DNA from: Selaginella moellendorffii
Taxonomy: Eukaryota > Streptophyta > Lycopodiopsida > Selaginellales > Selaginellaceae
Length of the DNA stretch: 22,317 nucleotides
Direction: 5' to 3'
NCBI RefSeq assembly: GCF_000143415.4
Contig: NW_003314327.1
Span: forward strand, 1-22,317
In this document: positions 6,001 to 13,529 of the stretch, piece by piece
How the letters are laid out: the number at the start of each line of letters is the position of its first letter
How positions within the stretch are numbered: position 1 is the first letter of the stretch
Notes under the pieces: generated by a model
Told to the model about the DNA's origin: nothing
Database searches by the model: none
Seen by the model: the letters and a program-made list of their open reading frames with translations, nothing else
Program-made: the position numbers and the translations under genes

Positions 6001-8625
6001 TTGTGAATATTCAGACACGAGGACTGAAAAACGCACTGGTGGCGCGTCGAAGAAGGACAAACAGACAAGCAATAGGAAAAAAGGAGGTACAAATTATATT
6101 TGCAATGGCGTGTGGTCTCATGCCATTCCTTGCAGGAGACACTTCTTCAAAGGCAAAACAGGCAAGCACCAGCCAAGCTCAAACTGACAGTGGTCATAAA
6201 AAGCGAAAGCACGTTGGACAGTCGTCGGGATCAGAGGCGTTTGATTCGAAAAGGAAGAAGGGCAACGAAAAGATGATAGGTAATGCCTCGCGGTTATGGC
6301 GTGTGTGCTCATGCCATTCATTGGAGATCAAGGGCTGAGTGAAAGGAGCCAGTCACCACCTTCTGACTCAGATTCCTATGGCGGACTCCCCTTCCCCAAT
6401 CTCAATGGAGAGGTACAATGGATGAGGGATGCTTTTCAAGTCAGGGCCACGTTTTTCTCATCTCGTCGTCTTCGAAGGGTGCAAGAACGTGCAGAAACCA
6501 TGTTAAGACAGTCGGGTGAGGATACGGTCCTAGGTCACGCACTAAAACAGGCTATGGATGTCTTGTATTTTGAGATGGAGACTCGGCCAGATGATTTTTC
6601 CAAGATGGTCCTGGAAAAACAAGCAATCCAGCCTGAGCAGCCTATGGAAGAAATGCAAGAGGGGGATGAGGAGCCAGAGAAAGATAATGAGCAGGAAGAG
6701 CAGAAGGACGAAGAGGAGGACGAAGAAGAGGAGGACGAAGAGGACTTGGATGGTCCTCACAATGGTGACGATCACAATAACGACGATGACGATGATGACG
6801 ATGATGGCCAGCCTGAGGTGGCCAAAGAGCAGCGGAGGAAGGTCATACAAGACAAACCATCAGGTAAATAATAGTACATCCATTCCTAACCTTTTACCAT
6901 TTCTAACATTGTCCATGTAGGTCGCAGAAGAAATGGTAAGTAGAGATTATTCAGTTGAATTAAGATACAAACTCTAGCCTTTAGTGTCGAGGAAGGATAG
7001 TGCCAAGCAAGGGTCGAAACGTATGTCCAATCCTTCAGAATCAGCAGTGCGCCCAAGTGATATCGGTCCTAGTTCCTCAATAGCAGTTGATGGTAAATAC
7101 AGTATAGTCGATTCAATGTGCTAATGAGTTTGTTTTTAGTAGCACGGGAGGATACCATCTCAATCGAAGGGAGATATTTGGACATGCATATGGATCCGCC
7201 AGTGGACTCTACTTGCCTGCAAGAGTCATCAGAGCTGGTGGAGGCTACTATCCATATCAACGCCAAGCAAGCTGACCACGCTCCACTTGATGCTGCCCAT
7301 ACCACTGAGTCAATCTTGTCCACGTATCCAACTGACGGTGACCAGGCGCCATTGGACCCGCATGAGGCCGCCCCAGCCGCCGAGCCGGTCGTATCCTCAT
7401 TTCCAACGTGTGCCCAATCGTCTAACTACGCGCCGTTGGAACCTCCCTACACCGCCCCTACTGCCTGTTCGGTCATGTCCACTTTGCCAACGGAGGCACC
7501 AGCTGAAATGGCGTGTGATCACACGCCATCGGAACCACCCCATGCCACTGTTGAGCCAGTTGTACCAGAGTCTACAGCTGAAATGGCATGTGCCCACACG
7601 CCATCGGATGCGATTGACCCCACATTGCAGAGGAGAGTATTTCCGCCCTTCACGTTTCCTCGACCAAAACCCTCTCAACGACCATCGGGAGCACCATTCG
7701 CTAATATTGTAGATGGTAAAATTGACTTGTACCATTTTTTATGCTAACGCATTTCATTTCAGAGTCACGGCGAAAGTACTGTATCGTTTTTTATCTGAAC
7801 GGTGTCCTTTTCTCCCATGAGCGTGGCTCGTCCTCGAATGTCACTGCACCCTCCAAAGCCTGCGGTCGCAAGTTGGTCAAAAGAGACAGATTCACATTAA
7901 TCACACGGGAGAAACTGCGGGATCTAATAATGACCATGCGACACTTAAAACAGAGGGCCGGGTTCAATTTGCAATTGGGAGTTTGGACATCCATGATGCG
8001 CCACAATGCATTAACGTTGCTACAGATGATGCACGATCAGACGCGAGTAATATTACCATTTGACTTTCTCCTAACGCAGGAGGATTGCTTGACTATGGTC
8101 CATGTGAGGGGTAGCAAGCCCATCTTCGTCAAGGCAGAGGCTGTAGTGATGAACCGGACTGCTAGGTCAAGTGAAATCCTCATCATCGATGACTCGCCGA
8201 TTAAAACTGCAGCGAACACGCACACATATGCAGTGCACCCCATCTCTTGCAGTATGGAAACTAGGGAGAAGAAACCGTATGTTCTGGGGGACCTTGCAAA
8301 ACGGCTTGAAGCGATGGTGATAGAGAACCGGCCAGTCCAGGAGGTGGCTGCAGAAATCAACCAAATGGCAGATGGAACGGTATATCAGAAGCCATTTGAT
8401 CGGACAGACACCAGTCATCATTTATGGCATGTATATTGTCTAGCCAAGCACTATCCGCATCTCCATAATCTGCTCAACCGGATGGGTTCTTCGACCACTG
8501 AACATGAGCGTGGACGTATTAGAGAAGAGATGGCATTACTATTGGGTTTAAATCCTGATAGTGTGGAGAGTGATGAAATTCCAAGATTATTGTATAGGCG
8601 TTGGAGGCAAAAAATAACAGTCTGA
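3050..8625 (+). CDS. ParB/Srx-like and FCP1-type HAD fusion protein, left copy (spliced)
   Basis: I infer exons at 3050-3052, 3292-4470, 4525-5833, 5884-5958, 5997-6086, 6136-6279, 6327-6863, 6921-6935, 6985-7092, 7140-7715 and 7763-8625, about 1632 codons. All junctions are GT-AG and in frame; introns 3-10 are all phase 1. The ATG ends exon 1, giving a spliced start context of caaATGGCG. Residues 225-339 resemble a ParB/sulfiredoxin fold, with VSGQHSSLA at about 301-308, but the usual Arg after GQH is Ser. A basic KKKSRK stretch lies near 196. Residues about 340-830 are unrecognised. An acidic E/D tract spans about 1041-1100, and a Pro/Thr-rich repeat follows in exon 10. Residues 1350-1530 resemble an FCP1/NIF HAD phosphatase, with LGVWTS (about 1418-1422), FVK (about 1469) and IIDDSP (from about 1486). 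The first catalytic Asp is Tyr1356 (FYLNGVL), so catalysis is probably lost. Function and partners are unknown. Confidence 0.75.
3053..3291 (+). other. Intron 1 with three palindromes (left)
   Basis: The donor GTAAGT follows directly after the ATG, and the acceptor TTTTTGAACAG ends at 3291. A CTAAT branch-like site lies about 21 nt upstream of the acceptor. Palindrome copies are at 3078-3099, 3155-3176 and 3215-3236. Alternative acceptors immediately follow each palindrome (CAG at 3101-3103, TTAG near 3180, CCAG near 3242), so this 239-nt intron may be three palindrome-introns in series. Splicing to 3292 keeps the start codon in frame. Confidence 0.6.
4471..4524 (+). other. Intron 2 with palindrome (left)
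   Basis: It is 54 nt, with donor CAG/GTAAGC and acceptor CATTGCAG. The palindrome at 4492-4513 contains a CTCAC branch-like motif with its A 17 nt before the exon. The length is a multiple of three and there is no stop, so retention would add 18 residues including ACGLTPF. Other introns of this gene carrying the same palindrome must be removed to stay in frame, so I treat this one as an intron too. Confidence 0.65.
5959..5996 (+). other. Very short intron 4 with palindrome (left)
   Basis: It is only 38 nt: GTAAGGTC, then the palindrome (5964-5985, CACGTGAGGCCTCAC core), then TTTTGATTATAG. Removing it joins two phase-1 exons in frame. CTCAC lies with its A 17 nt from the exon. Without the palindrome only 16 nt would remain, too few for a spliceosomal intron. 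Confidence 0.7.
6087..6135 (+). other. Intron 5 with palindrome (left)
   Basis: It is 49 nt, with donor GTACAA and acceptor CCTTGCAG. The palindrome at 6105-6126 includes CTCAT, with its A 15 nt from the exon. It is phase 1 on both sides. Confidence 0.7.
6280..6326 (+). other. Intron 6 with palindrome and altered acceptor (left)
   Basis: It is 47 nt, with donor GTAATG and the palindrome at 6296-6317. The acceptor reads TTGGAG here but TTGCAG in the right arm (15859-15861 on the minus strand). A purine before AG weakens a 3' splice site, so splicing of the left copy may be impaired. Confidence 0.65.
6921..6935 (+). other. 15-nt microexon (exon 8, left)
   Basis: It is flanked by a TCCATGTAG acceptor and a GTAAGT donor. 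The five codons' worth of sequence adds Arg-Arg-Arg-Asn between phase-1 introns of 57 nt (6864-6920, CTAAC branch-like site) and 49 nt (6936-6984). The right-arm copy (15220-15234) is identical, and skipping it would keep the frame. Confidence 0.6.
7508..7604 (+). repeat. Two palindromes inside coding exon 10 (left)
   Basis: Palindrome copies at 7508-7529 (perfect over 22 bp, centre GTGATCAC) and 7583-7604 sit in the reading frame and encode MACDHTP and MACAHTP. Both are flanked by GCTGAA on the left and CGGA on the right. They form part of a Pro/Thr-rich repeat of about 25-33 residues with APLD/APLE/TPSE cores spread over about 7275-7620. They are mirrored at 14551-14647. Confidence 0.85.
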
Positions 8626-8985
8626 GATGGCATGTATTTATTTAAAAATGTAACTTATTATGGCATGGGGTTCCATGCCATTGTATTAATATTAAAAGAC
8701 AATTCTTTGAGAGGATTTGCATTATACTAGAAGTGTTACAGCATGTTATTGGAAGTCTACGAAGTTGTTTTATTAATAAGGGGAAAGTAAAGATTGAATG
8801 GGGACTTGGGCTCCACCTAGACTCGGAGCAACTAAGCCAATATTAAAAGGATGGAAAGAAATTGGACGACGATGACAAGGAGAAAAGAGAGGTGAAGCAG
8901 TGAGAAGTGATTGAGTAGACATTTCCTTGTTTAAAATAAAATGGCATGTGCCTCAATGCAGTTGAATTTTGTTATATTTATATAC
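8626..8985 (+). other. 3' flank of the large gene (left)
   Basis: No gene was seen. A palindrome copy lies at 8660-8681, just after the stop codon and probably in the 3' UTR. A degenerate copy starts at 8941. A possible poly(A) signal AATAAA is at 8935-8940, and AT-rich near-upstream-like sequences lie near 8685-8700 and 8770. The true 3' end is undetermined. Confidence 0.5.
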
Positions 8986-9040
8986 TATATAAAGGTTTGG
9001 AAACCTTATTTTACAAGTGGGATAATGACAATTCCCACTT
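8986..9040 (+). promoter_or_regulatory. Inward-facing TATA box and two hairpins at the arm's inner edge (left)
   Basis: TATATAAA at 8986-8993 overlaps a 7-bp-stem palindrome AAGGTTTGGAAACCTT (8992-9007). An 8-bp-stem hairpin follows (AAGTGGGA at 9015-9022, 10-nt loop, TCCCACTT at 9033-9040). The order resembles the U3/R/leader of a retrotransposon, and the gag-like frame begins at 9062. The same block is mirrored at 13115-13169, so it belongs to the inverted repeat, not to a pair of direct LTRs. Confidence 0.45.
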
Positions 9041-9061
9041 TAACGAAATAGAGCTTTCACC

Positions 9062-9415
9062 ATGGAGGATCCCACGGACCTATCGGACGCCATCAACAAA
9101 GCCGTTCGATGTGACAATCGTCTCTTTGAACGTCGTCAGGAAAGTCGCCGCGCCGCTGTTTTCCCGTCCCAGACTCAAGAATCCCAACTTGAGTCTTCGG
9201 TGCATACTCCTGAACCTACTGCTCCGGTCCTGATGGATATTTCTGGTACTCCCTGACTCATCAGAGGGAAGTTGCGTCCTGCTGAGAAGCAACGTCGAAT
9301 ATCTCATAATCTTTGCCTCTACTGTGTTGATCCTAATCACAAAGTAGCTGTGTGTCCCAAGAAGCCTCCCCGACTGCTTGAGTTCACTCTGCCTCAAAGT
9401 CCACCTTTGTTGTAG
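9062..9415 (+). pseudogene. gag fragment with CCHC zinc knuckle
   Basis: A frame from ATG 9062 is interrupted by TGA at 9254-9256. It continues in the same frame to TAG at 9413-9415. The zinc knuckle CLYCVDPNHKVAVC (CX2CX4HX4C) lies at 9314-9355, preceded by the LRPAEKQRR segment typical of this gag family. The start context is CACCATGG. Most of the gag (matrix/capsid) is missing or unrecognisable, so this is a short remnant. Confidence 0.75.
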
Positions 9416-9420
9416 TCGGG

Positions 9421-10612
9421 AAACAACCCTATCTAAATAGAGTAAGAGCTATCTGTTTGGACTCCCTGAATAAAAATCACTTTTCTTCTTTATCAAGCTC
9501 CTCACCACCTTTCATCAAAGCCACCACCAATTCCCGCAACTTCCGCATCCCATATCTCCTTTCTTTCACCAAACAATTAGGACTCAAGGCTCTGGCACTA
9601 CTGGACTTGGGTGCAACTTCCTGCTTTATGGACACGGACTTTGCTGCTCAACATGGCGTTCCTCTTTCTCCTACCATACGGGATTTGAGGGTTGAAGGCA
9701 TTGGCGGGCATTTTGTGTCTTTATCTTCTGGACTTAGTGAAACGTTGCCCATTCAAGTACACATTGGGTCCACCGTCACTGATATTGCCTTCAACATCAT
9801 CAACAGCAAGTCCTCCTTTGTGGTGCTTGGCCTTCCTTGGTTCCAATTACACCAGCCTCAGATCTGTTGGAAGGAATTACAGCTCGTCTCTCCCACATCA
9901 CCATCTCCCACGGCTTCCCCTGCTATTCATCGAGTTCAAGTCAAGAAAAGTTCCCTAAACTCAAATCGGGGTTCTGTTCCTGACTCTACGAAGTTTTCAC
10001 CCTCTTCTTTTTCCTGTCTTCCATCTTACACTGGACAGTATCCTCGTCTCATCGTTCCATTTAGTCATACACCTCCTCCTATCTCCACAATCACTATGAA
10101 AGAACTCCTTCATGAAGAACCTATTTTCCTTTTTGCTTTGCATATTTCTCATGTTAGTCTTATTGAGAAGTATCATGATTTTGGGGATGTGTTTGACAAG
10201 AAAAAAGCTAGTGTATTGCCTATTCATCGGCCTTATGACTGTCCCATTGATTTATAGGAAGGAGCGTCACCTCCGTAGGGGCCTATCTATGGGTTATCCC
10301 TGTTTGAGTTTAAGGCCCTTAGAGAGTACGTGGATGAGAACCTTGCCTCGGGGTACATTCAGCATTTGTAATCCCTGGCTGGAGCGCTTGTCTTCTTTGT
10401 CAAGAAGAAGGATGGGAGTTTGTGGCTAGTCATCGACTACCAAGGTTTGAACAAGGTGATTGTTCGAAACTGTTATCCACTACCCCTGATCTCGGACCTA
10501 TTGGAACGCCTCGACGGTACTCGCTTCTTCACCAAGATTGACCTCCATGGAGCATACAACCTGATTTGGATCCGGCCTGGTGATGAATGGAAGACTGCAT
10601 TCCGCCAAGGGT
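9421..10612 (+). pseudogene. pol fragment: aspartic protease and partial reverse transcriptase
   Basis: One frame is open from about 9421 to the TAG at 10255-10257, then continues through further stops at 10276-10278 and 10369-10371. The protease motif is ALLDLGATSCFMD, with the catalytic Asp at 9604. The usual D-S/T-G is DLG. The RT part runs from the LREYVDENLASGYI segment (about 10318-10359) through FFVKKKDGS and IDYQGLN to motif [12 protein letters not shown] (Asp at 10540). It ends before the YxDD box. It is non-functional. Confidence 0.85.
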
Positions 10613-10834
10613 CTATAGCAATTGAGACTGAGTGTCCCTATCTCATTTACCACGTCCTTGGTACCACTTGCACCAATGTGTTCAAGTTAGATATGCCAAG
10701 CCACATTAAACAATCTAACTGTGTATCACGACTTTGGGGCATCCTCTGCTTGGCAGTGTGCCCAAGCTAGTCTCCTTTCTGAGAGTCCATAACCATTGAA
10801 AAATGAGTGTTATATTCCAAACCATCACCATGCC

Positions 10835-10889
10835 CTAGTGAGTTGGGACTTGAACTCATGCACTAGAGGGTTGGGACTCGAACCCAACC
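10835..10889 (-). repeat. Duplicated tRNA T-arm-like motif
   Basis: On the minus strand, 10869-10889 reads TTGGG-TTCGAGT-CCCAA within a longer stem and contains a perfect pol III B box GGTTCGAGTCC (10874-10884). A related unit with GAGTTCAAGTCC lies 28 nt away (10840-10857). No matching A box, anticodon arm or acceptor stem was identified, so this is not called as a tRNA gene. It could be a tRNA-derived SINE remnant or chance. Confidence 0.45.
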
Positions 10890-11394
10890 TCCATATATAC
10901 ATCTATAAACGGTATCACATAGGATGCCTGGCATGACTCCCCACACCAGTGCACCAATTTATACTTAAAGCACACTATAAATCATAGCTTAGAAACCTAG
11001 TTCCTCTGCATTGCCAAGTCCTCTCATTTGACAAGTCTGTGATTATGCATGAACTCCTCCATGGGGCTACCCCTTTTGAAGTTAGCACCTTCAACTAAGG
11101 GATTTGTTTCCCTGACTTGCCAATCTCACTTAGCAAGTCATCTGACCAACATAACATGGTTTCATGCATAAGTATAAAAGTCTTTGACTATCGACTTTTA
11201 TTCAAAGCCATCCCTTTGAACATTTGGGAATTACTTCCCCAACCTTGATAGCCTTGCTTTATGGCAAGCTTCAAGACCACGCTTTTGCTATGCCATTCTA
11301 ATTTCGCGTGTTTTATGAACCATTTACACTTGGTTTTCTAGGTACTAAATTACCTAAAATTGTCTTTGGGAACCTTGAAAGAACTCTGTCCTTT

Positions 11395-11424
11395 AGCTTG
11401 CGAAGGCCTTTCCTTTCGCAAGCT
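11395..11424. repeat. Hairpin with 10-bp stem
   Basis: AGCTTGCGAA and its exact complement TTCGCAAGCT flank a 10-nt loop. Role unknown. Confidence 0.6.
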
Positions 11425-12753
11425 TTCTAATTGCCATATGGTCTAACATGGACAATTCCATGCTTTAAACTCTCCATAACATCACGGTTACTAGTAACAA
11501 TATGCTCAAGCACCCATTTGATTCTCCACTCCCCACTTGCCTAACCACTCTTGGTTATGCCCTTCAATTCTTATGGTTTGGTTTTATCCCCTTACTACTT
11601 GTTTTTGGCCTCACACATTTCTTTCGATTATTCTCCTTCAGACTAGGAGGATAGCTTTGCACTTTTTACTATGCCTTAGCAAGTATTTATAAGGATGAAC
11701 TTACCCGATAGCCTAGGGAGTGGTTCCTCAATCTGGGCATGTTCACCTTATACACTGGGATTAATATTGCTACTTATGGGCCTCTATATGCTCATCACTA
11801 ACTTTGCCAAAATCCCATTTTAGGTTTTGTCCAATTTAGGTAGATGGACTTCTCCTGTCTCCATAACCTTGGACGTTTGGATAGCACCTCCTATCCATTA
11901 TTTGTTAAGGACTTAGTCCTTTAGGCTTTGTCTATTGCCCTCACGATACTAAACACCACCTTTTGGTGTTTTAGAGTGTTTGGATGTCCCAATAATGGCC
12001 TTATTTGACAATGAGCATTCCCTATATGATATTAACTTACTATATTGCAACATAAGCAATTTATCCTTTATAAGGATATATCTAACTTCCTTATCCCAGA
12101 AGTCTTGGGTAGTTACCTTCTACCAATTTAATTAATTATTTTGCACCTTTTGTTTAGTTGTCTCATAGTTATCAAGTCTTACAACTCATTACTAGTGCTT
12201 CCACACCTCCATCATTACTTGAGTCACCACACTCCAATTGCATGCCCTCTAGCTTAGGCTATGCCATTCCCATTTCCATTAGGATTCCCTTAGCAAGGGG
12301 TTCTCATAAACTTGCCAACTTGACTTCAAGGCATCACGTGTTGGCACATTTAGTGTCTTCACACTATCGGCTCCACGAGTTTACTTTTATAACATTTCTT
12401 ACTTGTGTCTAGGTCCTTGCCAAGATCAATACAGTCCTTTCTCATACCAACTATCCGTTAGCATTACACTATAGAGTTTACACACATCTTTGTGTCAAAG
12501 TTGTTTTCTTCTAGAAACACTTTTCCTGCGACTTTAGTATGGCACATTCTGCCATTAATGAGATACCCACTCTTCTCATACTTGGATCTTATGATCCTCC
12601 CCATCCTCTATGGGGCACAACACACTTTAGTCTAAATGCTTTTACTAATCCCTTAGAACTATTGTTAGGGGAAAGAGGGGTTTCTCCCCCAATGCTCACT
12701 CAAACACGAAAAATGCTTCAATGTTCTTTGCCAAATGCCCCCCCCGCCCCTTG

Positions 12754-12817
12754 CCCTTGTGGAGCAAGGGTTTTATACAAGGAAGATAGGGAATATTTTG
12801 AGGACCAGAATATTCCC
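12754..12817 (-). promoter_or_regulatory. Minus-strand TATA-like box between two hairpins
   Basis: TATAAAA on the minus strand (12771-12777) is followed downstream by a CCCTTG/CAAGGG hairpin (12754-12770). It is preceded by a 9-bp hairpin GGGAATATT/AATATTCCC (12789-12817). This resembles LTR promoter architecture but is unsupported by a second copy. Confidence 0.3.
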
Positions 12818-13114
12818 TCTTTCTCTCTCACTCTCTTGGTGGCTACGCCCTAACATGCGACCACGATGGATTGCACTGGCTCCAGACGCGCGAGAACCCT
12901 CCGAAGAGTGTAGAGTGTACCTCTGCTACTGATGTCAAGTGCTGGTAGCTGTGTGAAATAGTAGAAACTCTAGAAAACAAAGTGAAAAGAGGTAAGTATG
13001 AAGTTTGGAGACAGAAAAAAAAACCTGGTGGGAAACCCTGTAGTTAAATTGGACCTTGAAGTTGAAGAAAAGTGTAGAAAAAGTGTGAAAAGAGGAGGAA
13101 GCTCTATTTCGTTA

Positions 13115-13169
13115 AAGTGGGAATTGTCATTATCCCACTTGTAAAATAAGGTTTCCAAACCTTTATATA
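13115..13169 (-). promoter_or_regulatory. Inward-facing TATA box and hairpins at the arm's inner edge (right)
   Basis: This is the exact mirror of 8986-9040, with TATATAAA on the minus strand at 13162-13169. It would drive transcription leftward into the non-coding half of the spacer. There the downstream sequence differs completely from the gag side. Confidence 0.45.
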
Positions 13170-13529
13170 GTATATAAATATAACAAAATTCAACTGCATT
13201 GAGGCACATGCCATTTTATTTTAAACAAGGAAATGTCTACTCAATCACTTCTCACTGCTTCACCTCTCTTTTCTCCTTGTCATCGTCGTCCAATTTCTTT
13301 CCATCCTTTTAATATTGGCTCAGTTGCTCCGAGTCTAGGTGGAGCCCAAGTCCCCATTCAATCTTTACTTTCCCCTTATTAATAAAACAACTTCGTAGAC
13401 TTCCAATAACATGCTGTAACACTTCTAGTATAATGCAAATCCTCTCAAAGAATTGTCTTTTAATATTAATACAATGGCATGGAACCCCATGCCATAATAA
13501 GTTACATTTTTAAATAAATACATGCCATC
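13170..13529 (-). other. 3' flank of the large gene (right)
   Basis: This mirrors the left 3' flank. Palindromes lie at 13474-13495 and, degenerate, at 13193-13214, and the AATAAA-like signal is at 13215-13220. No gene was seen. Confidence 0.5.

Larger units (their letters stand above)
1..9056 (+). repeat. Left arm of giant inverted repeat
   Basis: The sequence is collinear with the reverse complement of 13099-22172. Paired coordinates sum to 22173 at the extreme left, 22172 up to about 2660, 22185 from about 2860 to 6700, and 22155 from there to the inner edge. These steps mark a 1-nt deletion near position 36, a net 13-nt gain in the CG-rich repeat, and a 30-nt loss in the acidic coding repeat. 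Homology stops abruptly after GAGCTT at 9056. The outer end lies outside the window. It could be a segmental inverted duplication, an element with very long terminal inverted repeats, or an assembly join of two haplotypes; the small divergence does not settle this. Confidence 0.97.
9057..10612 (+). mobile_element. Decayed, truncated Ty3/gypsy retrotransposon
   Basis: Gag zinc knuckle, retropepsin-like protease and the N-terminal part of reverse transcriptase occur in the canonical order on the plus strand, with stop codons between them. RT similarity ends after WKTAFR near 10612, and no RT active-site YxDD box, RNase H or integrase is visible. No pair of direct LTRs was found. Sequence flavour (knuckle followed by [19 protein letters not shown]) suits the Tcn1/sushi-like chromovirus group known from fungi and seedless plants, but that placement is inference. 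Confidence 0.85.
10613..13098. other. AT-rich non-coding half of the spacer
   Basis: No protein gene was recognised on either strand. The strand shown is rich in pyrimidines, with many TTGCCAA/CAAGTC words. It contains a duplicated T-arm-like motif (10835-10889), a 10-bp hairpin (11395-11424), a short C-run near 12738-12745, a minus-strand TATAAAA (12771-12777) and a 9-bp hairpin (12789-12817). No copy of the 22-bp palindrome was seen. It may be LTR or leader sequence of another degraded element on the minus strand, but I found no paired LTR. Confidence 0.5.

Noticed and set aside
6542-6850. Antisense hydrophobic frame resembling membrane segments
   Set aside because: It is the complement of the GAA/GAC acidic repeat, which automatically reads as Leu/Phe/Val/Ile on the other strand.
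9457-9459. Start codon for the pol frame at 9457
   Set aside because: The codon is TTG, and the frame is open further upstream from about 9421, as expected for a pol reached by frameshift or fusion with gag.
10840-10889. A tRNA gene on the minus strand
   Set aside because: Only T-arm-like pieces are present. No acceptor, D-arm or anticodon stem could be assembled around them.
12539-12853. Plus-strand frame of 104 codons near the right end of the spacer
   Set aside because: It has no recognisable family and crosses a C-run and two hairpins. The minus strand looks more like an LTR-type promoter region.
8966-13190. A complete LTR retrotransposon filling the spacer, bounded by LTRs
   Set aside because: The flanking blocks are inverted, not direct, relative to each other, and integrase, RNase H and most of RT are absent.
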